The position numbers and the translations under genes are program-made. The notes under the pieces are model-generated. The model worked only from the letters and a program-made list of their open reading frames with translations, made no database searches and had not been told where the DNA came from. A stretch of DNA of 39,578 bases from JAMXLO01 sp041487355 (GTDB lineage Bacteria; Pseudomonadota; Alphaproteobacteria; Acetobacterales; Acetobacteraceae), in the NCBI GenBank assembly GCA_041487355.1, contig JBGPND010000024.1, forward strand, positions 1 through 39,578, given 5' to 3'. The stretch's first letter is position 1. The number at the start of each line of letters is the position of its first letter. Shown piece after piece: positions 32,364-39,578 of the stretch.

Positions 32364-32394
32364 GATGGGTATCGCTGCACTCAACCCATCCTAC
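32364..32394. repeat. Single REP at the 5' side of the REP transposase
   Basis: GATGGGTATCGCTGCACTCA...CCTAC. Read on the minus strand it begins GTAGGATGGG, and that TAG is the stop codon of the LppC-type gene. Confidence 0.9.
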
Positions 32395-33653
32395 ACCCCT
32401 GGCACCGAACCCGACTGCGGGGGCGGCTCCACCATCTGCGGGCCGCCACGCTCGATGGCGAACACCGCCAGGGCCCGGCGCACCTGGCCATCCGACAGCA
32501 GGGCAAACCAGCCATCCACGCCGACGAAGCCGGCCGGCTGGGTCAGCGCGCCGACCGAGAAACCGCTGCGGCCGCCCAGCACGCGGGCAATCGAGGCTGC
32601 GTCGAACGCCAGATCCGCGAGTGGCGACGGCGCGTTGCCGTATTTCGCCGTGTAGCCCTGCTCGAAGTTGCCGCGCGCGGCAGGATCTGGCGCGGCATAC
32701 CACGCACCGGGGAACTGCCCGGAACCGCTCGACGGCGAGGCCCATAACGCCGGACCCATGATCTTCACCGCTGAACGATCGATATCGTAATACGGCAGCA
32801 CGGCGGCGATCTCGGCCAGCGCCTCGCCGGTGTCCGCCAGCAGCAGCGCATTGAAGTTCGGCGGTGCGATCGCCGTCTTCGCCAGCGCCTGCGCCTGCCG
32901 CCGCCCCTCCGGCGTGCCAAGCGCGCGCGCCGCGCGGATCTGCGCATCGATCGGCCCGCGCCTGCTGGCATAGTCCGACAGGTCCCGTGCCGCTGAATTG
33001 ATGGCCGCCATGCCGCGCGCATAGAAGCGCACGTTCGGCGGCGCGAGGCCGTTGGTCGCGGTCGCCTGGTTCAGCGCCTGCGCCATGACGTGGCCGAAAT
33101 CCGTGTCGGGGAGCAAAGCGGCGAATTGCGACTTGCCCTGTGCCTGCGCGGCTGCCACCAGGCGACGAACCTGCTGGCCAGGCGTGATCCCCAGCGTCCA
33201 CACACCGGGCTGGACCTGCGACGGGTCATTGGTGAAGGCGAGCACGGCCTCCCCGGCCGAGCGGGCGATCGGCGCGACGGCAGCGGTTTCCTGCGAGGTC
33301 AGCGGGCCCAGGATCAGCCCGGCGCCATCCGCGATGGCCGCATGGGCGGCCGCCGCCGCGCCATCCGGCGTGCCGCCAGTGTCCTTGGCGTTGAGCGGCG
33401 GCGCGCCCGGCGCGTCGAGCGCGAGCTGTGCGGCATGCAGCATCGCCTGGCCGATATCCGCGCGCGCGCCTGACAGCGGCAGCAGGATGGCGACACGCTG
33501 ACCGGTCGGGCCAGGCGTCTCCGGATAGCTTGGCTGTCCGGCGGCGAGGGAAACCGGCGGCCCGCCATAGCCACGCGGGCTGTAGCCATATCCGCCACCG
33601 CAGGCACCGAGTGCTAGTGTGCCGAGAAGGAGCACGAATGCCCGACGAAGCAT
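32391..33653 (-). CDS. LppC-type penicillin-binding-protein activator lipoprotein
   Basis: 420 residues from ATG 33653. Lipoprotein signal RRAFVLLLGTLALGAC with lipobox LGAC. The body is a periplasmic-binding-protein fold: RVAILLPLSGARADIGQAML, GAGLILGPLTSQETAAVAPIA and DGWFALLSDGQVRRALAVF. It corresponds to the C-terminal domain of LpoA (YraM/LppC), which stimulates PBP1A in gammaproteobacteria; in alphaproteobacteria the role is less clear. ATG 33662 is also possible. The stop is supplied by a REP. Confidence 0.87.
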   Translation of the reverse strand: MLRRAFVLLLGTLALGACGGGYGYSPRGYGGPPVSLAAGQPSYPETPGPTGQRVAILLPLSGARADIGQAMLHAAQLALDAPGAPPLNAKDTGGTPDGAAAAAHAAIADGAGLILGPLTSQETAAVAPIARSAGEAVLAFTNDPSQVQPGVWTLGITPGQQVRRLVAAAQAQGKSQFAALLPDTDFGHVMAQALNQATATNGLAPPNVRFYARGMAAINSAARDLSDYASRRGPIDAQIRAARALGTPEGRRQAQALAKTAIAPPNFNALLLADTGEALAEIAAVLPYYDIDRSAVKIMGPALWASPSSGSGQFPGAWYAAPDPAARGNFEQGYTAKYGNAPSPLADLAFDAASIARVLGGRSGFSVGALTQPAGFVGVDGWFALLSDGQVRRALAVFAIERGGPQMVEPPPQSGSVPGV

Positions 33654-34528
33654 GCGCCACATCTCCTGAACCCGAGCAGGACGGACAACCCGCCCTTCCG
33701 GCAGGTCTTGTGCTGGTTTCCACCCCGATCGGCAACCTCGGCGACCTGACGCCGCGGGCGCGCGAGACATTGCGGGCGGCCGAGCTGATCCTCTGCGAGG
33801 ATACCCGCCATACCGCAAGGCTGCTCGCCGCAATCGGCGTGAAAGTGAAGCTGCAGCCGCTGCACGAGCACAACGAGGATGCCAGCATTCCGGCCGTGCT
33901 GGGCATGCTGCGCCGGGGCAGGCGGATTGCCCTGGTGTCGGATGCCGGCGTGCCGCTGGTCTCCGACCCCGGCTACCGCCTGGTACGCGCTGCGCTGGCC
34001 GAGGGGTTGCCGGTCGGCGCGGTGCCCGGGCCGAACGCCGCCATCACGGCCCTGGTGTTGTCCGGTTTGCCGCCGTTGCCGTTCCTGGTGCTTGGCTTTC
34101 CGCCGCCGCGCCAAGCCGCCCGGCGCGCCAGTTTCGGCCGCATCCGCGGCGCCGAACGCGCCGGCCTGTCGGCCACGCTGATCTGGTACGAGGCGCCGCA
34201 TCGGCTGGCCGAAACCCTGGCCGACATGGCGGATGCCTTCGGTGCGCGGCCGGCCGCGGTGGCGCGGGAACTGACCAAGCGCTTCGAGGAGGTACGGCGC
34301 GGTCCACTGTCCGAGCTTGCGGCGCACTACACGGCCAACGCGGCGCGCGGGGAGGTCACCATCGTGGTGGGGCCGCCGGAGCATGAAGATCCGGAGGATC
34401 TCGACGGACGCCTGCGCGCGGCACTCGCCACCAACAGCCTGAAAGACGCCGCAGCCGTGGTCGCCACGGCCACCGGGCTGCCGCGCAAGCTGGTCTATGC
34501 GCGAGCCCTGGCCCTGAGCCGGGCCTAG
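33638..34528 (+). CDS. rsmI: 16S rRNA 2'-O-ribose C1402 methyltransferase
   Basis: 296 residues, ATG 33638 after AAGGAG. Tetrapyrrole-methylase-fold enzyme with TPIGNLGDLTPRARE (29-43), CEDTRHTARLL, SDAGVPLVSDPGYRLV, VPGPNAAITALVLSGLP and the EAPHRLAETL block, all RsmI hallmarks. It 2'-O-methylates C1402 in the ribosomal P site. The divergent LppC-type gene overlaps its 5' end, matching the conserved rsmI-lpoA neighbourhood. The TAG stop coincides with the end of a MITE. Confidence 0.96.
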   Translation: MPDEACATSPEPEQDGQPALPAGLVLVSTPIGNLGDLTPRARETLRAAELILCEDTRHTARLLAAIGVKVKLQPLHEHNEDASIPAVLGMLRRGRRIALVSDAGVPLVSDPGYRLVRAALAEGLPVGAVPGPNAAITALVLSGLPPLPFLVLGFPPPRQAARRASFGRIRGAERAGLSATLIWYEAPHRLAETLADMADAFGARPAAVARELTKRFEEVRRGPLSELAAHYTANAARGEVTIVVGPPEHEDPEDLDGRLRAALATNSLKDAAAVVATATGLPRKLVYARALALSRA

Positions 34529-34688
34529 TGTCCTGATTCTGAAGTTCGCTATCCCGGATCGCAGGCCGGTGCGGGGCTGTAGGGCGGAAAAGCGCAGCGC
34601 ATTCCGCCATCTCCGTGCACCGTCGGCGGAATGCGCTGCGCTTTTCCGCCCTACGCACAATCCAGCGAACTTCTGAACCAGGACACTA
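34526..34688. mobile_element. 163-bp MITE with 25-bp terminal repeats
   Basis: Left TIR TAGTGTCCTGATTCTGAAGT (on to 34550) and right TIR ending TTCTGAACCAGGACACTA agree at 23 of 25 positions. Inside is a second palindrome with arms GTAGGGCGGAAAAGCGCAGC and complement. TA at each end could be a TA target duplication, as with IS630/Tc1-type transposases. No coding capacity. Confidence 0.88.
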
Positions 34689-34977
34689 GAGCACGTTCAG
34701 CATAACTGGAATCTCGCCGCCATGATGGGTTTCGCTCTGCTCAACCCATCCTAGACCTGCGCCGCTACGCCACAGCCTGTAATCTGTAGGATGGGTTGAG
34801 CAGAGCGAAACCCATCACGACTAACGAGGCTTGCTCGCGTTTCCGGTCACCCTGAACCCGCTATAGCCGCCATAGCGTGCCACGAGTTCCTGCTCCGCCG
34901 CTTCATTCGATTGCCTCCGCGTGACTCAGGCCATTCGCAGTCTGCTACAGTCACCGCCGATCGGTGAAGGTCGGCTC
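34529..34977. other. Intergenic region of stacked repeats
   Basis: Between rsmI and the DUF2061 gene. It holds the MITE (to 34688) and a REP pair (34724-34816). The final 160 bp before the next start have no clear gene; a ribosome site (GAAGG) lies near 34967. Confidence 0.6.
34724..34816. repeat. REP pair of the RAYT-linked family
   Basis: GATGGGTTTCGCTCTGCTCA...CCTAG and the inverted arm GTAGGATGGGTTGAGCAGAG...CCCATC, with a 30-base centre. Fourth location of this family in the window. Confidence 0.92.
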
Positions 34978-36027
34978 ATGCGGAACTGGCGCGCATCCCT
35001 GGGATTCATTGCCCTCGCGGCGGTGCTGCTTGCGCTGATCGTGCCGGTTTCCGGCCAGGATCCGCCGGTACGGCTTGCCGCGCCGGAGTATGGCGCCTCG
35101 CCACAAGGCGGCCCCGCGGGCGAGCTGTTCCGTGGCATGATCAGCGTCGAGGGCAAGCAAGTCCCGTTGCCCACCGGCGAATGGCACCTCGCCGGCCAGG
35201 CAGCCTCCACCGCGGGTCAGGGCACCCCGCAGCGGAGCGTGTTGAGCGTGGCGCTGGTCCGGCTGCGTGGCTCGGCGGTCGATGCGGCGGTCCTGATCCA
35301 GACCAATCGCCTCGACAGCGATGCCGCATGGGGCAAGGCGACCGCGTGCGATCGGACCGATCTCTATTTCGCGCGGACCCGCTACGCGTCCGACCACGAC
35401 GGATCCTGCGCCTACGCGGCCTATGTGGACGCGGCGGTGAAGCGGGACAGCACCGATCCGGCTTGGCAGCAGGCGCTGTTGCGCGGTGCCGGCATGGGCT
35501 GGCGCTTTCCTTCGCATTGGGTCCAGGCGGCCTATCGCATCACCGACCCGCGCGACGCGATCCAGGTGCGATACCTGTTCGACCCGCCGGCCGGAGCAAA
35601 TGGCCGGCTGCCGCGCCCGGTCGTGCGCTCGCTGGTCTCCTGGACGGAGGCGAGCTGGTATCCGGTGGGCAGCGGCTTCCGCAACCGGCTGGGAGCAGAG
35701 GACGGGCTCCCGGATTGGCGCGAGCCTGGCGCCTCCGAGGCCGCCACGGTGCTGCCGCGGGCCGGCGGCGAGGTAAGCCAGGTGGAGCACCTGGGCACCA
35801 AGATGATCACATACCGGATCTTCGGCACGATGACGGACATGAGCGTGAACTATCTGTGGCTGGGCAGCCTGCCCTCGGCCGGCGGGCTGGCGCTCCTTGG
35901 CGCTGTGGCCAGCAGCACGCTGTATTTCGTCCACGAGCTGGTCTGGAGTCGATTCGAACAGCCGCCGGTTCTGGTCGGCGATCTACCCGGCGTCGGCGTC
36001 GAAGGCCCAGGTCCCGGGCGAGGCTGA
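34978..36027 (+). CDS. Exported or membrane protein with C-terminal DUF2061 domain
   Basis: 349 residues, ATG 34978 with GAAGG 7 bp upstream. A signal peptide or anchor (residues 8-26) leads an unrecognised soluble domain of about 240 residues with a conserved-looking VLIQTNRLDSDAAWGKA and CSYA-type cysteine pair. Near the end, GTKMITYRIFGTMTDMSVNYLWLG and LGAVASSTLYFVHELVW match DUF2061, normally a stand-alone small membrane protein. The combination looks like a fusion. Confidence 0.75.
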   Translation: MRNWRASLGFIALAAVLLALIVPVSGQDPPVRLAAPEYGASPQGGPAGELFRGMISVEGKQVPLPTGEWHLAGQAASTAGQGTPQRSVLSVALVRLRGSAVDAAVLIQTNRLDSDAAWGKATACDRTDLYFARTRYASDHDGSCAYAAYVDAAVKRDSTDPAWQQALLRGAGMGWRFPSHWVQAAYRITDPRDAIQVRYLFDPPAGANGRLPRPVVRSLVSWTEASWYPVGSGFRNRLGAEDGLPDWREPGASEAATVLPRAGGEVSQVEHLGTKMITYRIFGTMTDMSVNYLWLGSLPSAGGLALLGAVASSTLYFVHELVWSRFEQPPVLVGDLPGVGVEGPGPGRG

Positions 36028-36039
36028 TCCGCTTACAGT

Positions 36040-36122
36040 GTCATTGCGAGGAGCGAAGCGACGCGGCAATCTCGGTGGCATTCTCCACGAGATTGCCGCG
36101 TCGCTTCGCTCCTCGCAATGAC
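36040..36122. repeat. REP palindrome, GTCATTGCGAG family
   Basis: GTCATTGCGAGGAGCGAAGC...GGCAATCTC and its near-perfect complement. It is in the convergent gap between the DUF2061 and hemW genes and could form a strong bidirectional hairpin. Confidence 0.93.
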
Positions 36123-36198
36123 AGCGAACGTCACTCGCTGGCATGACGACAACGAGTCATCGTCTCCGCTCGACGGTATCAGTCGAGCCGACAATGCT

Positions 36199-37350
36199 CT
36201 AGCGCACGATGGCTGCCAGCAGCGCATCCAGCCGCAGCCGCCCGGCTGGCGTGGCCGCGAGACGCCCATCGCGCCAGACGAGGTAGCCCGCGTCCAGCAC
36301 CTGCCGCAGTACCGACTGATCCAGCGCTTCCTCGAGTGCCACGCCGGTGCGTGCGGCAAATCGTGCCCGGTCGATCCCTTCGGTGAGCCGCAGTCCCATC
36401 AGCAGCATCTCCCGCGCGCGCTCGGTCTGCTGCAGCGTCCCCTGTTCCACCGTGCCGTGCCCCTCGCGTTCGACCCGTTCGGCCCAGGGTTCGGGGGCGC
36501 GATGACGCCGCGTGGCCAGGATGTGGGGCGACAAGAGCGTGATCCTGCCATGCGCGCCGGGGCCGATGCCGGCATAGTCGCCGTAGCGCCAGTAGGTGAG
36601 GTTGTGCCGGCTCTCACTGCCCGGCACGGCATAGTTCGACACTTCATACGGCAGCAGGCCAAAGCGCCCCGCCTCTTCCGCGGTCCCCTCGTACAGCGCG
36701 GCGCCAGTGTCTTCGTCCGGCAGCACGATCTCGCCGCGGCGGTACATCGCCTCGAACTTCGTGGCCGGCTCGATGGTGAGCTGGTACAGCGACAGATGGT
36801 CGGCCGCCAGATCGAGCGCCTGGCGCAGCTCCGCCCGCCATTCGACGAGAGTCTGGTCCGGGCGGGCATAGATCAGGTCGAAGGAAATTCGCGGAAAGAT
36901 CGCTCGCGCCGTCTCCAGCGCCGCAATCGCCTGTGCCGCCGAATGCTGCCGGCCGAGCAGACGCAATGCAGCTTCATCGAGGCTCTGCACGCCGATGGAG
37001 ACGCGGCCGACCCCCGCGTCGCGGAATGCCGCGAACCGCCCCGCCTCGACGCTGGTCGGATTGGCCTCCAGCGTGATCTCAATGTCCTCCGCCGGCTCGA
37101 ACAGGCGCTCCGCATCCGCGATCAGCAGGGCCACCGTCTCCGGCTCCATCAGGCTCGGCGTGCCGCCACCGAAGAAGATCGAGGTCAATCGCCGCCGGCC
37201 GAGCCTTGCGGCCTCCCATTCCAGCTCGAGGCGCAAGGCGGCGCGGAAACGGGCCTGCGGGATGCGTTCGCGCACGTGCGAGTTGAAGTCGCAATACGGG
37301 CACTTGGCCAGGCAGAACGGCCAGTGGATATAGAGGGCGAGTGGTTCCAT
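36199..37350 (-). CDS. hemW: Radical SAM heme chaperone HemW
   Basis: 383 residues, ATG 37350. The CxxxCxYC iron-sulfur motif is CLAKCPYC (Cys13, Cys17, Cys20) at the extreme N-terminus, followed by FFGGGTPSLM and RVSIGVQSLDEAALRLLGR, then SLYQLTIEP and the HNLTYWRYGDYAGIGPGAHG block that separates HemW from oxygen-independent coproporphyrinogen dehydrogenase HemN. It is a heme-insertion factor for respiratory proteins. Convergent with the DUF2061 gene and divergent from the YbaK-family gene 16 bp away. Confidence 0.93.
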   Translation of the reverse strand: MEPLALYIHWPFCLAKCPYCDFNSHVRERIPQARFRAALRLELEWEAARLGRRRLTSIFFGGGTPSLMEPETVALLIADAERLFEPAEDIEITLEANPTSVEAGRFAAFRDAGVGRVSIGVQSLDEAALRLLGRQHSAAQAIAALETARAIFPRISFDLIYARPDQTLVEWRAELRQALDLAADHLSLYQLTIEPATKFEAMYRRGEIVLPDEDTGAALYEGTAEEAGRFGLLPYEVSNYAVPGSESRHNLTYWRYGDYAGIGPGAHGRITLLSPHILATRRHRAPEPWAERVEREGHGTVEQGTLQQTERAREMLLMGLRLTEGIDRARFAARTGVALEEALDQSVLRQVLDAGYLVWRDGRLAATPAGRLRLDALLAAIVR

Positions 37351-37366
37351 TGCCGGGAGATATAGG

Positions 37367-37849
37367 ATGTCCGCCTCAGAAACCGGCGGCTCGGTGGAGC
37401 GCGTGCGCGCGGCTCTGCTTCAGTCGGGCCATCCCGACACCATAACGCAGTTCCCCGCCGGCACGCGCACCGCGGCCGACGCGGCGGCGGCGGTGGGCTG
37501 CAGCGTGGCGCAGATCGCCAAGTCCATCGTGTTCCGCTGCGGGATGCGGGCCGCGGTGGTAATCACCTCCGGCGCCAATCGGGTGGACCCGGCCAAGGCT
37601 GCCGCGGCGCTTGCGGTGCAGCTCGGCCGGGCGGACGCCGACTGGGTGCGCCAGGCGACCGGCTTCGCCATCGGCGGCGTCGCCCCGGTGGGCCACCTGA
37701 CCCCGCCGCTGTTGCTGCTGGACCAGGACTTGCTCGCGCTCGATCCCATATGGGCCGCGGCCGGCTCGCCGAGCCACGTGTTCCGCACCAGCACGGCCGA
37801 ACTGCTCCGCATCACCAGGGCCCGGATTGCCGACGTGCGGAGCGCATAA
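37367..37849 (+). CDS. YbaK/EbsC family aminoacyl-tRNA deacylase
   Basis: 160 residues, ATG 37367 after GGGAGATATAGG. YbaK-fold features: the lysine-bearing SVAQIAKSIVFRCG, ITSGANRVDPAKAAAAL, TGFAIGGVAPVGH and SPSHVFRTSTAELLRIT. Family members remove mischarged amino acids (Cys, Pro or Ala) from tRNA; the specificity here is not clear. The hemW and YbaK-family promoters must fit in a 16-bp gap or overlap coding sequence. Confidence 0.9.
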   Translation: MSASETGGSVERVRAALLQSGHPDTITQFPAGTRTAADAAAAVGCSVAQIAKSIVFRCGMRAAVVITSGANRVDPAKAAAALAVQLGRADADWVRQATGFAIGGVAPVGHLTPPLLLLDQDLLALDPIWAAAGSPSHVFRTSTAELLRITRARIADVRSA

Positions 37850-37867
37850 GGTTGGGCGATTATGCAC

Positions 37868-37896
37868 TTGACAAATAATCCGGTTGCGGATAGGAT
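37868..37896 (+). promoter_or_regulatory. Near-consensus sigma70 promoter of the IS1595 transposase
   Basis: TTGACA (37868-37873), a 17-bp spacer and TAGGAT (37891-37896). A ribosome site AAGGAG follows near 37904 and ATG at 37918. It is much closer to consensus than anything upstream of native genes here. Confidence 0.75.
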
Positions 37897-37917
37897 TTCA
37901 GTCAAGGAGATAGACCG

Positions 37918-38832
37918 ATGTTCGCCTTGTTCGCCCCCTGCTTCCATGATGAAGTAGCCGCCCATGCCGAGCTAGAGGCAACCCTCTGGCCGAATGGTCC
38001 GGTGTGTCCGCGCTGCGACGGCATGGAGCGGATTACCCCTGTAAAGGGCGGCCGGATCGGTCTGTATCGCTGCGGACCTTGCAGCCGTCAGTTCACCGTC
38101 AAGGTTGGCACCGTATTCGAATCCAGCCATGTGCCTCTGAACCAGTGGCTGCAAGCCGTCTACCTGATGTGCAGGAGCAAGAAGGGTATCAGCAGCCACC
38201 AACTCATGCGGACGCTGAACGTGCAGTACAAAACTGCATGGTTCATGACGCACCGCATCCGCGAAGCAATGGCGAGCGGCAAGCTGCCGATGATGGGCGG
38301 ACCGGGCGGGATCGTCGAGGTTGATGAGACATTCATCGGCCAGAAGAAGGACATGCCGAAACGTCGCGGCTATGCGCACAAGCATGCCGTGATGACGTTG
38401 GTGGAGCGTGGGCCGAAGGGAGCCAAGGCGCGATCCTTCCATGTAGATGGAACGAAGGCCAGCGACCTGCTGCCGATCATCAAGGCGAACGTGCATCCGG
38501 AGACGCACATGATGACTGACGAAGCCGGCCAGTACGCCCACCTGGGCAAGCACTTCACGGAGCATGATTTCGTGACGCACGGAACGGGCGAGTATGTTCG
38601 CGGCGATGTGCATACGAACACGACCGAAGGCTTCTACTCTGTGTTCAAGCGCGGCATGAAGGGTATCTACCAGCATTGCAGTGAGAAGCACCTACACCGC
38701 TATGTCGCGGAGTTCGATTTCCGGTACAACAACCGGGTGCGGTTGGGCGTGGATGATCAGGCTCGGTCCGCGAAAGCACTGGCGGGGATCGTGGGAAAGC
38801 GGCTAACTTATCGACGGTCAACTAGTCTGTGA
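37918..38832 (+). CDS. IS1595-family (ISXO2-like) transposase
   Basis: 304 residues. N-terminal zinc ribbon CPRC...CGPC (Cys30, 33, 52, 55), then the DDE-type ISXO2-like domain: VEVDETFIGQKK with Asp136, MMTDEAGQY with Asp201 and HTNTTEGFYSVFKRG with Glu237. Full length with an intact frame, so probably active or recently so. I could not find terminal inverted repeats: the left flank GGTTGGGCGATTATGCACTT has no complement in the 0.7 kb after the gene. Confidence 0.93.
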   Translation: MFALFAPCFHDEVAAHAELEATLWPNGPVCPRCDGMERITPVKGGRIGLYRCGPCSRQFTVKVGTVFESSHVPLNQWLQAVYLMCRSKKGISSHQLMRTLNVQYKTAWFMTHRIREAMASGKLPMMGGPGGIVEVDETFIGQKKDMPKRRGYAHKHAVMTLVERGPKGAKARSFHVDGTKASDLLPIIKANVHPETHMMTDEAGQYAHLGKHFTEHDFVTHGTGEYVRGDVHTNTTEGFYSVFKRGMKGIYQHCSEKHLHRYVAEFDFRYNNRVRLGVDDQARSAKALAGIVGKRLTYRRSTSL

Positions 38833-38872
38833 GGCTGGACCGGCCAATAAGAGGGAGCGCGAAAGGCGGAAG

Positions 38873-39439
38873 GTGCCCCCAGAAGAGCCGAGGGACGACG
38901 ATCTCACGCTGCGGTTAGAGGGCGTGCCAGAGCATCGCGGCCATGTGATGGCGCGCGCCTTGGTGGCAAAGCTCGACCAGTTTCTCAAGGCTTTCGGCGC
39001 TTACGAGCGAGCGTACCTTAATGCTCGGGTGCGGCAAACGGATTTTGAGGTCGCTGCCCTTTCTCATAACAGCCCTTCCGAAATCCGACTACACCCTGTT
39101 CCACGAGTCGAAAATTATCTTCCGGCGGGAGCGGTAAACTGGACGCTAGAACAGTGGGAGCGGATAGCGAAGGGCGATATGCCGGCCGATGTGGTGGACG
39201 AAGAACTGATCGCAGATATTGCGGATTTAGCGCGTCCGATATCGCCGCTCGACTATAGCGCGTTCTCCATACAATACCGAACCCATAAAATCGCACTTGA
39301 TCAGCGCGTAGTAACCCACGCCGATTCTCTTCGACAAAAGAAGGTTGATCTGCGCCGGCGGCTTCCATGGCGCAAAGGCAGTAACTGCTCATCCCCGGTT
39401 CGGCACCCTCTTTCAGAAAGCGGTTTTGCGATGAGCTGA
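38873..39439 (+). pseudogene. Companion gene of the IS1595 element, probably frameshifted
   Basis: 188 residues from GTG 38873, 40 bp after the transposase. Motifs such as LRLEGVPEHRGHVMARALV and VENYLPAGAVNWTLEQWERI look like a recurring uncharacterised protein carried beside ISXO2-like transposases. From about residue 160 the sequence turns basic and low in quality, while another frame from about 39418 reads KRFCDELSDRKIMVDTV and GDSIRVSG, a plausible true C-terminus. I infer a frameshift or small deletion near 39380-39420. Function unknown. Confidence 0.55.
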
Positions 39440-39493
39440 GCGACCGCAAGATAATGGTTGACACGGTCACGGGCGACTCGATTCGAGTTTCGG

Positions 39494-39578
39494 GTGTCCC
39501 GGTTCCCCGACCTCAGTCAACTGAGTCACGCCGAGAAGGACGCCCTGATCGTGGCGCTTTGGTAGCGGTTTGAGGCAA
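39494..39578 (+). pseudogene. Start of an IS66-family transposase with an early stop
   Basis: GTG 39494 opens FPDLSQLSHAEKDALIVALW, the standard N-terminus of IS66 TnpC. TAG at 39563-39565 stands where the family has a glutamine codon, after which RFEA continues in frame to the window edge. It is either a nonsense mutation or a relic. The match begins immediately after the probable tail of the companion gene, suggesting an insertion junction near 39490. Confidence 0.65.

Noticed and set aside
34819..34925. Minus-strand frame reading NEAAEQELVARYGGYSGFRV and ending in TAG
   Set aside because: It looks like a protein tail in composition, but it is only about 30 codons with a stop just upstream, and I cannot tie it to a family.
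36040..36122. Intrinsic terminator between the DUF2061 and hemW genes
   Set aside because: The hairpin is strong but has no T-tract on either side; it is a member of a dispersed REP family.

Overview
The window is high-GC DNA with short intergenic gaps and a very dense load of small palindromic repeats. Gene content (OpgH, HemW, RsmI, ModABC, a COG0523 GTPase next to a WD40 protein, a slipin, DUF2092, DUF2061, FTR1-type cupredoxin) suggests an alphaproteobacterium, most likely Rhodospirillales/Acetobacteraceae. That placement is inference; no rRNA or tRNA gene is present.

Layout. 1-8 kb is an accessory, rearranged region: a remnant of a thioredoxin-domain protein, a small potassium-channel-like membrane protein behind a leader peptide, a minus-strand set (Cys-type sulfatase, DUF2092 periplasmic protein, small secreted protein), a divergent secreted protein, an outer-membrane barrel and two decayed pieces of a glutathione S-transferase gene. 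Two inverted copies of one promoter carry perfect FNR/FixK-type boxes. 8-9.2 kb holds an intact antitoxin gene beside a ParE-type toxin gene broken by a 120-bp MITE, and a flavoprotein. 9.5-16.4 kb has housekeeping and metabolic genes (SEC-C protein, Ogt, Qor, MFS exporter, mannonate-dehydratase-like enzyme, slipin). 16.4-19.6 kb is a molybdate locus: a ModE-like regulator divergent from modABC, with a palindrome of ModE-box geometry directly before modA. 19.6-20.7 kb is a cupredoxin plus outer-membrane barrel pair behind a Fur-like box. 20.8-26.5 kb has an FkbM methyltransferase, an orphan peptide-binding protein, OpgH and a GT4 glycosyltransferase. 26.5-31.7 kb has the COG0523 GTPase and WD40 protein, then a sugar ABC transporter (binding protein and two permeases, no ATPase). 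31.8-37.8 kb has a REP-associated transposase between its REPs, an LppC-type lipoprotein divergent from rsmI, a DUF2061 protein, hemW and a YbaK-family protein. The right end is mobile: an IS1595-family transposase with its own strong promoter, a frameshifted companion gene and the broken start of an IS66 transposase.

The unusual theme is how closely short repeats are woven into genes. A palindrome is inserted in frame in opgH (28 codons). A related one encodes the N-terminus of a permease. One MITE splits the toxin gene with a 3-bp target duplication that restores the frame when removed. Another MITE begins on the rsmI stop codon. REPs supply or overlap the stop codons of lppC and the REP transposase, and the upstream end of ogt.
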